From Ctenosaura bakeri (taxonomy: Eukaryota > Chordata > Lepidosauria > Squamata > Iguanidae), in NCBI GenBank assembly GCA_948474755.1, contig CAOLHI010000420.1, forward strand, positions 434,001 to 498,000: 64,000 nt of DNA, read 5' to 3'. Below, piece after piece: positions 10,152 to 20,309 of this stretch (the stretch's first letter is position 1; each line of letters begins with the position of its first letter). The position numbers and the translations under genes are program-made. The notes beneath the pieces are model-generated. The model saw nothing but the letters and a program-made list of their open reading frames with translations. It did no database searches and had not been told where the DNA came from.

Positions 10152-10535
10152 AGAGGATTAATCGGGACTGTCCCTGCCAAATTGGAGAAAACTGGAGAAT
10201 ATGCCATTCCCCTAATTATTCACCATTGTAGCAGTATCTTGTAGTGTGACCACACAGAAGCAACAAAACTGCAACTCAGATAGCAGATATCAAGATTGTT
10301 TCTTGCTATCTCAACAAATATTTGTTCATTGGACAGGATCTATGTATTGTTCCTCTCTTTCTTTTTATTTGTACACTGTATGTGACTATTTTCAAATACA
10401 TTATTATGTAACCTTAAAAACATAGAATAATGAATGCATGAAACAGAAGGAGGGCTGTTATCTGAACCTGATAGAATCTTAAAATCCACAAAAGGGAGCT
10501 TTTTCTTGGTCCCGCCATTGTCACAGGCTCACTTA

Positions 10536-10714
10536 GACCCTTTCTGCACTAGCCTGTTATAGCCCTCTGATTCCACTTTCAACATCCTATGGAATCCTGG
10601 GGTTTGCAGCTTTGGGAGGGGCTGGCCTGCCCCTCCTAAAACTGCAAACCCCAGGATTCCATAGGATGTTGAAAGTGGAATCAGAGAGCTATAACACTCA
10701 AGTGTGGATTAGTG
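10536..10714. mobile_element. Palindromic MITE, PIF/Harbinger-like (copy 2)
   Basis: The left end TTTCTGCACTAGCCTGTTAT follows TTA. The core is an almost exact hairpin, with CATCCTATGGAATCCTGGGG mirrored as CCCCAGGATTCCATAGGATG. The right terminal region has diverged. The + strand ORF at 10612-10836 is the palindrome, not a gene. Confidence 0.75.
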
Positions 10715-11043
10715 AGGACACTGGGAAGAGCCTTCTCAGTGGCTGCTCCCACCCTCTGGAATTCCCTTCTGCACGAGGCCATACTGGCTTCCTCCCTGTT
10801 CTCCTTTCGCTAGCTGGCAAAAACCTTTTTGTTTAAGTAGCTTTTTAATATTTAAGCAGTGAGGCTTCTTATTAGGTGTGTGTTTTATTTATTTTTTAAA
10901 CTTTTGTATCCTTAAAAAAATAATTTTATACAGTTTTAAATGTGATGATTTTAATTGATTTTTAAATTGTATTGATTGATTTCTTGTGTGAGCTGCCTTG
11001 GGTCACACTCCAGGAGAAAAGTGGCATATAATAAATAAATAAC
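10715..11043 (+). mobile_element. L2-type LINE 3' end
   Basis: Reads GAGCCTTCTCAGTGGCTGC, CACCCTCTGGAATTCCCTTC, GGCAAAAACCTTTTTGTTTA, an AT-rich UTR, GAGCTGCCTTGGGTC and a GTGGCATATAATAAATAAAT tail. This is the usual 3' UTR pattern of L2-like LINEs in reptiles. 5' truncated; starts where the MITE ends. Confidence 0.8.
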
Positions 11044-11046
11044 AGT

Positions 11047-11630
11047 GTGTATGAGGTGAGCCTCTCTGGCAACAGCATTCACAGTCATGGTGTCACCACT
11101 GAAAAAGCGCTGTCCTCCGCAGTTACCTCTTCTACTTCAGACTATGGTAGGGACCCATGTAAGTCGCAAAATACAAGCCCCCACGCGTCCCAAAAGGCAA
11201 TGCTTCAGGTATTTACTTATGGGGAAAAAAACCCATAGTGGTAGAGTCGTAAGATGTAGAATACAGCAGAACTGAGAACATTTCAGATTACAGAAGGAAG
11301 ATCACACTTTGTAGTATTGCCTTAAATATACATTGATACCTGTAAATTTTACACACGCACTGGAAGAAAACTGACACAGAATGAAAAGGGAAAGGGTCAA
11401 ATGTTTCTGGTTTTCTGATTGTGGGGAACAATATTATAGTTTTATACAGAATAGTGTTGCCACCTGCAGCCCAAAATAACACCACCTCTTTATTCTTCAG
11501 CCTTAAGATGCAGTGATACCTGATGTTATCATAACATAAAACACTAGTAGATTCATGAATGTGTGGGCTTTCCTCTGAGTTTGAGTTTCAACAAGTTTAA
11601 ATTGCCCACAGATATGAGGATTTTTTAAAA
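11047..11630. other. Intronic DNA, nothing recognised
   Basis: No exon or repeat family recognised. Short ORFs near 11047-11275 and 11288-11485 have no domain. Confidence 0.45.
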
Positions 11631-11647
11631 GTGGTTCTCCTACAACA

Positions 11648-11675
11648 TTGTGTGTGTGTGTGTGTGTGTGTGTGT
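11648..11675. repeat. (TG)n microsatellite
   Basis: About 13 TG repeats joined directly to the tail end of a reverse-orientation 5S-type SINE, so it probably grew from the SINE tail. Confidence 0.9.
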
Positions 11676-11861
11676 AGCCTTCAAGTCTCCTATCAATTTA
11701 TGGGGACTCCATGTATTTCACAGGGTTTTCTTAGGCAAGGATGCATTTGTGAGTTCCTCAGAAATACAGTCTACAACACCTGGCATTCATTGGTGATCTC
11801 CCACCCCCATACTAACCAAGGCTGACCCTGCTTAGATTAGACGGGATCTGGTGCCTTTAGG
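11676..11861 (-). mobile_element. 5S-rRNA-derived SINE (Sauria type)
   Basis: In reverse orientation: AGCCTTCAAGTCTCC tail, TTCACAGGGTTTTCTTAGGC, then CCATACTAACCAAGGCTGAC, CCTGCTTAGATTAGACGGGA and TCTGGTGCC. The last blocks are the reverse complement of the 5S rRNA internal promoter region (AAGCTAAGCAGGGT, TGGTTAGTACTTGG). Confidence 0.85.
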
Positions 11862-11879
11862 ATAATACTTTCATTAATG

Positions 11880-12900
11880 CTAAATGTCTAATTAACCCCA
11901 TGTTTCTTAACAGCTGGGGATGATCTGCTTCTCCAGCTATCTGTTTTTCCTGACAAGAGTGCTTGAAGTTAGTAACAGTGATACATGTCCTAACTAGTAA
12001 CAGATTCAAGGCAATTGCCAACTGCAGTGTGACTTTAAAAGAAACAAGACCTGTTCAAAAATCCTTCACCATGTGTTTGCCCCCCCCTTCAAACCATAAT
12101 CTCAGTGATTAAGATCAGCCCACTAAACTTGTAGCTGCACCTGGAGCAAAGGAATTCAGTCTTTTGTGAAAATTCTCGGGAGATTGCTGGTGTTAAATGA
12201 AAGGCATCGTAGCTTTAAGAGGACATAAGTGTGTTTAGATTTCCCGTCTTTGTGGCCAATTGTTGCTGATGGAGGTTTCGCTCCAGATCTGTAATCTGTA
12301 AACTGTTTGTAAGGTAGGTTCTGCAGCTAAATGAAAAACAACTGACTTTTAAAATAGTTGTATTGGTGGATCAGCTTTGTCCAGCCTATTTTTTTAAAGA
12401 GTATTTTTTCCATTGCCTTTCATACATTTTTAATCAAAATGGATGCTAATCATGTTCAATGTATTTTAAAATGACCTGAAGCTGCATTTTAGGAATCTTT
12501 ACATGGAAGTCAAGCTTACTGGAATTAATGTATGTGTTATGTGTGAATGAAGAGTCACAATATGAGATATGTGCAAGTATTTTCCTCTTATGTGCTTATT
12601 TCATATCAGAGCAGTGTGAATCTTTGTTTGCTATTGGTAAATAACAAGAAGGCTTTACTGAAAGTAATGCAAATGTGAAAGGTGTTCTGCTTTCATGCAG
12701 TTTGTTCCACACCCAGCACTTTTAATGAAACTGAAAATTTGCATGAGAGTGGATAATACCTCTGAAAGGATAAGTAAGAGGTAGTATGTTTATCTTTTGT
12801 CCCTTGAAAAGCAGCAGATAACTAGAATTTGCAGTATCAGCAAAGTGAAGAGGTTAAAATTAAGCTGTTTTATTTACAATTTTTTGGTGTTTGTTTTTTA
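11880..12900. other. Repeat-poor intron DNA upstream of the second exon
   Basis: No SINE, LINE or MITE is recognised in this kilobase before the acceptor. AT-rich with balanced complexity. Confidence 0.5.
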
Positions 12901-12908
12901 TACTCTAG

Positions 12909-13002
12909 GAACATTCAAGACCGATCTTTCCTTAAGGTTTACAACAAAGATCCTGTACATGCATTTAATCACATGCCCAGAGCTGTAAATGGAGACATAA
13001 GG
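12909..13002 (+). CDS. KIAA1217: Next coding exon, KIAA1217/SRCIN1 family
   Basis: This 94-bp exon follows a T-rich tract ending in CTCTAG at 12903-12908 and precedes the donor GTACGT at 13003. Its first base G completes the Arg codon (AG|G) begun at 6507-6508, which fixes the frame. It then encodes 31 residues: NIQDRSFLKVYNKDPVHAFN followed by HMPRAVNGDIR. The order NIQDRS, LKVYNKDP, HAFNH, NGD is the sequence that follows YEL(S/N)D(I/V)R in KIAA1217 and SRCIN1. The exon ends in phase 0; in the family the next residues are of MQRE type, and I found no such exon in the remaining 51 kb. The out-of-frame continuation into the intron is not coding. Confidence 0.92.
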
Positions 13003-14260
13003 GTACGTAGTAGACTGTCATTAATTCCCATTGTTGTTCTGTATTGTATAAGAGGAACTTGGACGTGTTGCCAAAGAGAAAAGAATGTACTTACAAAAGT
13101 TGGGTGTTACCTGTGCTTCTCTTTTACGTCTCAATTATTTTGCCAAAAATCGTTTGTTAAATCTGAATTGCATCTAGGAGAAGATGCAAACCAGAACATG
13201 ATATCTAAGGTGTTAAATAATGCTTGAAAAATGAGTGAAGCGACCTGCCTTAGGCAGCTGATCAGGTGATCACTGAAAACAGAATGTTAGCTCATTGAGA
13301 ATAGACCATGGATTTGTATAGTTCCTTGTCCACTGCTCCTTTTAAGATAGTGATTTTTTTTAAAACCTCAGATTGTTACACTTTCCCTAGTTCTTTGTGC
13401 TATGAACCAAGATTCTCTCTTAAACCAAGATTTCAAACCAGTTTGAAAGCATGTTACAAAAGTTCCTGGATTAAAGTAAACCCTTTGTTACTGCTAGGCA
13501 CGGTTGTTACTGGTACAGATAATGGAGCATGTTAATGGAAGCACTCTAAAAGGGAGCAGAGACCAGTAGAAATCAATGCCCCTGTCTCCATGTCTTTACC
13601 CATAGCTCAAGGATTGATAGAACCTGTTCATTTAAATCTTAAGATGTTTCCTTGCTGTCTTCTGGAAATAGAGATGTGGCTATCTAGGAATTTGATCCAC
13701 CATGACTAATTGTGCCCTATAATATGTATATCTTTGCTATCATAAGAATTCAACAGGGAGAGTTAAACAAATGCATAGCTTTCTCTGACTAAACCACACA
13801 AAACCTTTTGCAAACTTCTGTACAGTTAATTGGCAGAAAGCCCCATTGAGGTGTAGGGGATTTACTATTGAATAAAAGCTCACTGCTTTGTATTTCTAAC
13901 TCTTCAACTTTCAAAATTTTGCTGTGGATGTAGCTTAGTCCTAAAGTTTAAGCATTCCTCTTTGCTGGTTCCACCCCATTTGTCACGCCTCTGTTTTGTT
14001 GCCACTTGCTTTGTATGTACAGGAACCTAGAGAGGCTTTCACAGGGAGTTTGCTCTGTAGGCATGAGCTCTGTGAGATTTATAGCCCTGGTTGGAAGGGT
14101 TCTAAATTGTACAAGGAGCTTCCATACACAGGACAACTGGCCACTTCAAAGGTTTCACTTCCAGCAAGTGAAAGGCAACAGAACCAACAAGAATAATGTA
14201 GTAGAAGGTATGTGGCCAGCAACCATAGTACTATCTGACCTTCTTCATGTGACTATAACT
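13003..14260. other. Intron start, nothing recognised
   Basis: Mostly unique-looking. A weak tRNA-SINE-like GATGTAGCTTAGT lies near 13928. ORFs at 13308-13535 and 14006-14281 carry no domain. Confidence 0.45.
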
Positions 14261-14264
14261 CTAA

Positions 14265-14406
14265 GGCCATTCCCACACTAGCCTATTATAGTGTTATTAT
14301 TTCACCATCCTATGGAAAGGCCTCTCTCTAAATTGCAAACCCCAGGATTCCATAGGATGCTGAAACTGCAATAATACTGCTGTAACAGGCTAGTGTGGAA
14401 ATGGCC
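14265..14406. mobile_element. Palindromic MITE, PIF/Harbinger-like (copy 3)
   Basis: GGCCATTCCCACACTAGCCT at the left end and AGGCTAGTGTGGAAATGGCC at the right end, flanked by exact TAA duplications (14262-14264 and 14407-14409). 142 bp, with one core arm shortened. Confidence 0.85.
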
Positions 14407-14409
14407 TAA

Positions 14410-15240
14410 GACAGCACACAAATCGATGGTGGTGCTTTTATCCACACTTAATTTAAATTATTAAAACTACCAGTAACTTCTCACAGGTTGTAGAATATTA
14501 AGCCTTGATCCTGCTCAGCAGCAACTTTTTTGCTGAATTTTTTTCTCCAAATCATTTCATTATCTCTTCCTCAGCACCAAAGAAAGGCCTCAGAGCAATC
14601 AGCTAATTTTTATGGCAGGGGTGGGGCACTTATTTAAGGTCATCCTTCCTAACCATTCTGTTCTAAAAGTGATGATAAATAGCTGATGGTGTAAAATGGC
14701 ATTTTAACATTGCTTCTTGCTTAGGAAACCTCATCAATACATAGGGTCATATGAAATGAAAATGCTTTTTTTTGATGTGCATGTCTTCAGTCTGTCCACC
14801 TATCTTTCTCTCTTTCTCTCTGTGGATTAAATGCATTAGTTGCATCAGGCTGATGAAAATATGACCAGCAAGTGGGCTTCTTGGGGTTCTTCTTCTTTCT
14901 TTTTTTTTTAAGGTCATATAGAACTTAGAAGTGGATTCAAATGTTGTGGAAAACACCTGTAAAAATATAGGCTTATAATTGTGCATCTGTTTTGAGTGCA
15001 CACTGCAGTGCTTTCCATTTTGAGCCTGGGTGTATTAAAGCATTGCCAAAGTTATTAACATAGCAGGGGTTGGATGGATATATATATATGGCAGTGAGGT
15101 GTTGCTTTTCATGAAACGGTTTCTCTATACTTCTGCCGGGCTCTCTGGTGACTCTGTGGAGGTATGTCACACTGCAGGTGGCATGTTAAAATGTGCACCT
15201 CTGCCAAGAAAATTCATTTCCTGATCTGCAGCCAGCTCAC
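14410..15240. other. Intronic DNA, nothing recognised
   Basis: Small TA and T-rich tracts only (for example TATATATA near 15079). ORFs on the minus strand have no domain. Confidence 0.4.
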
Positions 15241-15249
15241 TCGGAGGAG

Positions 15250-15312
15250 CTGTGATCTTATTAGCTTTCACAAGCTAAGCAGAGTTAAACTTGGGCAGCC
15301 ATTGGGGAGATG
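15250..15312 (+). mobile_element. Degenerate 5S-derived SINE fragment
   Basis: GATCTTATTAGCTTTCACAA, GCTAAGCAGAGTTAAACTTG and GGGAGATGG follow the 5S rRNA order GATCTCGTCTGATCTCGGAA, GCTAAGCAGGGT, TACTTGGATGGGAGA. Only the head is preserved. Confidence 0.55.
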
Positions 15313-15649
15313 GCCGGGCTGTCGTTCACATTCAAGCAACAGTTCTTTCAGGTAAGTATTTTCAAAGAGCTCATGAAGGAGGACGGAGAGCTTATGCAGA
15401 AGCTCCCTATCCCGCTTGCCTTGGATTCTGTTAACTCGCAGAAAGCAAGTGAGAGAGCTGGGAGAAGAAGAGAGGTGACTGCAGAACTGAACAAGGAAGA
15501 CATTAGCAGGACAGGGAGAGGCAAGATGGATGGGGGTGCGTGGGTATTGCTATATTTATTCCCTTTGCTTTGACTGTGCTTGTGATCGAACAAACTGGTG
15601 TTTTCGTGTCAGTATTTCTGCCAAAGCTTAGGAAGGATACTTTTTTGAA

Positions 15650-15720
15650 CTGTACCCCCCAGAATCCCCCAGCCAGCATGACTGGGGTAGTCTGTGACTT
15701 ATACTCCAAAAAAAGGAACT
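15650..15720. mobile_element. MITE fragment with CCCAGAATCCCCCAGCCAGC motif
   Basis: Contains CCCCAGAATCCCCCAGCCAGC-type sequence followed by GTGACTTATACTCC. It matches the ordered motifs of similar fragments at 19645, 41850 and 51205 (AGAATCYCC, AGCCAGCAT, AGTAACTTT). Probable decayed non-autonomous DNA element. Confidence 0.4.
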
Positions 15721-16231
15721 TTTATAAGCACTGATATCAACATATGCCCAAAAGGATAGTTCTTCTAGGAAGAGTATCTAGTGACCAGGAAAGGCTCTCT
15801 TTCTGCCGTCAAAAGCTTTTAATGGCCCTGTAGTTTGCTTTGAAGAAAAGTGTTAGCTGATAACATGGGTCAGAAGAACTTGCTCCATTTTTGTAAGTAG
15901 GAGTAATATGCTGCAAACAGAGCCAGTTCTACTGTTGGGAACAGCTTTAGTGCATGGAAGGTTTGCTCCAAACTATCCCATTAGGCTTCCTTTCCCCCTT
16001 TTGAGCTACAGACCAGTTGTTGTGATGGTGCTTGGGCTTTTGTTTGTGTGATTTCCAGTGCAACAAGTTGTAAAGAAGTTCAAGGGGGAGAAATGTTTCT
16101 TTGCCTTTGTAATACCTGCTTTGATTGCTTTAACAGATGCAAAATATATACAGGGAAGTACTGGCAGGCTCTATTGAGGTTTCAAGGATATTGATCTTGA
16201 AGGAAAAACAGAGCTCAGAAAGGTTTAGTCT

Positions 16232-16310
16232 TTGGACTGCCACTCCCAGAACTGGACTACAACTCTCAGGGCCATGGTGCCTGGGGGATTCTCCCCCCAA
16301 AACACTCTGG
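16232..16310. mobile_element. MITE fragment with GGACTACAACTCTCAGG
   Basis: Contains CCACTCCCAGAACTGGACTA then CAACTCTCAGGGCCATGGTG. The GGACTACAACTC core is the motif shared by the foldback-type fragments at 26319-26388 and 61250-61315. Confidence 0.4.
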
Positions 16311-19300
16311 AAAGGATGGCTACTTTCCAGAGTGAGGGATTGCAAACACAGAAATTAAGTCTTTACGCATATGAGCCTGTTTTCCCACCCTTACTGATCA
16401 TCTTTTTCTTTCTCAGTTTAGTCCCTTTTACAGAAAGAGAAGCTGAACTTCTCAAGTGTTCAGTACTGTATTTCTCAAACAGCATGGTCTGGCCACTTCA
16501 ATGGAAGCAGGCAGTCCTTTCTGTAGGTGTTTTTATTAGCCCTACTGTTTGAACAAGAAACAAATATATAAACTACTCATTCTTTCCACTTCCCTACTGC
16601 TTAATTTGTTCCTCTATTCTTTCAGAGAGAGTGAAAATAACAGAAAAATAATAAGCCATTGTGTCTGTGATTCAAATCTAACTTGTTTCTGGGCCATGCC
16701 AAGCCTACTTCATTGCAATTGTGGTTGCATCCATTTATTTTCCAGCACATTCCCTGTTTCAGTACTGTATCTTATTGGTTTGCATAGCTGAACCTCTCTA
16801 ATATCCTAGTTACTTGGCTACCAGTTCTTTTTCAGGAGCAATGAAATTGGGCAATAAATAAAAATTAGGTACGTTTTGTTGTTGGTAAGCCTCTCGTGTG
16901 AAAGAGTGGCATAGGAAATGTCCAAACAATATTAATAGATCATCCTCATCTGACTACTTCATCAGAATTGTGAGAACTCTTTACATACTGATTCTTTACA
17001 AGGGGAAAGGTTACCACTTGGTAACTTTATTATTTTCCCCATAATTAAACTTCCTTGTGAAGGTTGCCCCCCAGTGGGCAGAATTTCCAATATTTTACAA
17101 TAATAATTCTCCACAGGCAGAGGAGGAAGGAAAAGGTAATGTATTAGTTAAAATACTTGAAGCAATTGCCATGTTGTTGAAAGCTGTCTTTCCAAGGGAT
17201 CTGTTTTCTGAAGCAAGTTATTAGCAGTCATTGATGTACTGGTAGCCATTATACATTTTCATTGTAAGGAACCTGAGATAAAGATCCGGACAATCAATGT
17301 TCGTGGGAGTACAGTTTAAAGCAAACAGGTTATCCAACTGGTGCCTCCCAAATGTGGTGGGCAACCTCTTTAATAGTTCCTAGCCCTAAATGATGAGACC
17401 TAATGATGAGACTTGCATCATCTTTAGTAAGGCTACTTTAAAGCTATGGAATTAATAGAGTAGGCTTTAAATTCTACTTCTGCTGCTGGGTGTTTATATG
17501 ACTTCAGAGTTTCAGTTCTCCTTGCTATCTGTGATGCTGAAAAATAGTGTCCTACTGTGTCGGGTTATTGTGAGGGTAAATGTGGCTTGAAAACATTTTA
17601 CAGGTTAAGAGTATTGCATAATAATAAACAATAGGAAGAAAATTGCACAGTCAGAAATGTTTGTATGAATGATTCTGTAGCATACATGATACAAGTGGTT
17701 ACTGTAGTATACATATGATACAAGTGATTGCTACACTGGGGTGCCAAATGTAAACTGGTTGTGCACAATCCACACAAATCACCATGTGAGTTAGGGAGTG
17801 GGAAATGGCCCTTTGCTCCTTCTCTATGGATGTTATCAAAACTGATTAATATAATGAGAATCAAAGCACTTGATTCAGTGTGTAACAAGTAGGAGGAGGC
17901 CATAGCTAAGCAAACTATTTGCAAAAGCTATTAAAGGGCTATATAGGAATGGCCAAAATCTTTGGTGTCTTTCTGTTTATCAGTTTTCTAATTTTAAGTT
18001 TGCTTCTTTCCAAACTTTGGAGATTTTTTTGAAGTTTCCACAAAACAATGTACGCATATTTGGGTGCAGTTTTCCTAAGACAGTATTTCCTTAATATTGT
18101 ATGTTTTTGTAGGTATGATAATGTTGTACCTTATTTTCACTCATACATGCTTTTCTGTGCACTTTTCCCTATTGTACACATGTTGTATGCCTTTTTAAAA
18201 TGGGGAAACTCCATTGAATTTTGAAGGATAACCAAGTTTCAGTTTGTGTACTGGTTCAAATGTTTGATTGAACTTCACCCTGTCCTTAGTTCTCCTTTTC
18301 CAATTTGATGTGTTTGATGAGAATTTTGCATGTGAATGAATGCAACATGGAAGCAACTGTCCAATAAATCAGGGTGGGAGGGACTAGAAGATGAAAACTA
18401 GCAATGGTGCAGATATGTTTTTCTTTTCTAGAAATATATTTGATATTTGAAATATTTTCAACAAGGAGGTCCTGTATCAAGGTTTCCCAGCCCTAAAACT
18501 GAGCCGAGGGAAGTTGTACGTGTGTGCTATTACCTTACAGTTAGGGAAAATCCTGATAGAATGCCATCCCTATGCTGGCTGAAGCAAGGATGCTGAGATT
18601 AAGTTTTTGAGTTATGACTATTGTGCATTGTCTTGGAGCACTATCATAAAATGGGTGCCTTCCAGTGAACCTTTGATCAGTGGCCTGTCCAGTGAGCACT
18701 GAAATAAACATGAGACAAAGGTAATTGGTTGCAAGTTTTGGAGATGACTCCCACCCCTTTCTTTTGTGTCATCCCTCATAGGGTCAACCTTTCTCTTGAG
18801 GTAGAGAAGAAGGTGCCTCTGACATTCTGGGCACAGAAGCCAATTGGACTGATAAAGCTTACTTTAAGATTGATGAAAGGATTGTATCCTCTACCACACC
18901 TAGAGGCTAGTGGGGGGTGGACGGGCAGGAGTATCCTATGTGGGTTGCCCAGCCCTGTTCTCCCAACATTGGGAGTTCAGGAGAACTTGTAAGCATGTGC
19001 ACTGTGCAATAGATGTAGCACTTGATTTCTGCCTTCAAATGTATTAGCTGTTTCATGGAGACCTGACTAATCAGATGTCATAACCATGGCACAGCTCTTC
19101 ATATGAATTGGTTCTGCTGTTTAAATCTGTCTCCACATCTGTGAGACACAAACATCTTTTATTGGTAAATGCCTAATAAACAGACAGTGCTTTCTGAGTA
19201 GCTCAGACTTTTTTCTCTTACTGTTGTTATTCATGAAAAAGAATGGATGAGTTCATTCGAGAGAGAAAGGAGAGAAATTTGGTATTATACCATACCTCAA

Positions 19301-19644
19301 GGGGTTTCTGAATTTAATTGAAGAGATATAGAATATCTCCTGATAAATCTCACTGCTGTTCTTATTAAACTCCCATGGAAATTCCTACAATATGTCTGAA
19401 AAAGATCTTCAAATTTCAGTTTGAATTTTGCTTTCAGGGAATTTATTGGCAGCTCATTTAGAATCATAGTATTTTCCCAGTTCTTTCCATTTGTATTGTG
19501 TTATTCCATCTTCCTTAGAATTTTTTGAAATTGTTGTATTGCAAAGTTCTTTTCAGGTTATGACTTAAAGTAGTGGGGCCATGGGGCATCACTCCAAATT
19601 TTCCTTCATCACTGGGTCTGCCATAAGATCTCTGTACATCAACT

Positions 19645-19715
19645 AAAATCAGAAGTTCTGGGAATCCCCCGGCCAGCATGAATGAGGGCAAAGTAATTTT
19701 TCTAAGCTCTGGTCA
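19645..19715. mobile_element. MITE fragment (AGCCAGCATG family)
   Basis: TTCTGGGAATCCCCCGGCCA, GCATGAATG and AAAGTAATTTTTCTAAGCTC, in the same order as the copy at 51205-51280. Confidence 0.4.
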
Positions 19716-20077
19716 AAAGTTTTGCAAATGAATCTCTGCATCTGTACTTACATAGAGATTCCATGTAATCTGTGCTGGATTTCAAATGATATAGGATGTT
19801 TATAAATGTATATGCTCCTCTCAAACCATATAACAGAGATTTAATGATGTGGCAAGGTCAAGAGCAGGGCCTGCAAACCAGCTCATGCAATCCCCTCCAC
19901 ATGTTTACTATATGTATGGAACTAATTTGTAGCCCCCTACATGGTTAGAATCTTGTGAGGGGCAGTATGCAAGTTTTGCTCCTTCCATTGCCATCATTGT
20001 TCCCATCATTTTCCATGGGTCTGAAGATGAATACAATTGAAAGCATGCTTTACTTCTACAGAAGTCTTACCCTTTAT

Positions 20078-20306
20078 GTGTGTGCATATGCCTTCAAGTT
20101 GTCTGTTGACTTATGACGTCTCTGTGACTTTCATAGGGCATTCTTAGGCAAAGAGTACTCAGAGGAGGTTTTGCAAGTTTCTTCCTCTGAAATACAGCCA
20201 AAAGCACCTGGTATTCCCTGCTGGTTTCTCACCCACGCACCAACCAGAGCTGACCGTGCTTGGCTTCTATGATCAGATAAGATCTGGTGCCTTCAGGATA
20301 TTTAGT
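20078..20306 (-). mobile_element. 5S-rRNA-derived SINE
   Basis: Reverse orientation: GTGTGCATATGCCTTCAAG tail, CATAGGGCATTCTTAGGC, CACCTGGTATTCCCTGCTGG, ACCAACCAGAGCTGACCGTG, CTTGGCTTCTATGATCAGAT and AAGATCTGGTGCC. Nearly full length over the 5S-derived part. Confidence 0.85.
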
Positions 20307-20309
20307 CTT

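Larger units (their letters stand above)
6509..12908 (+). other. Intron between the two coding exons (6,400 bp)
   Basis: The intron starts GTAGGTAAA and ends TACTCTAG, and phase is preserved across it (AG|G, Arg). It contains SINEs, a CR1 3' end, a solo LTR nested in a SINE, two palindromic MITEs, an L2 3' end and a 5S-type SINE. The last 700 bp before the acceptor are repeat-poor. Confidence 0.88.
15730..20070. other. Long intronic stretch, few recognisable repeats
   Basis: Apart from MITE fragments at 16232-16310 and 19645-19715 and a tandem duplication near 17388-17414 (ATGATGAGACCTA/ATGATGAGACTTG), I recognise nothing. Longest ORFs (about 108 codons at 17598-17924, minus) show no domain. 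Confidence 0.45.

Noticed and set aside
13003..13227. Continuation of the second exon's reading frame region as coding
   Set aside because: The family protein stops matching exactly at the GTACGT donor; the ORF at 12829-13227 beyond it is intronic read-through.
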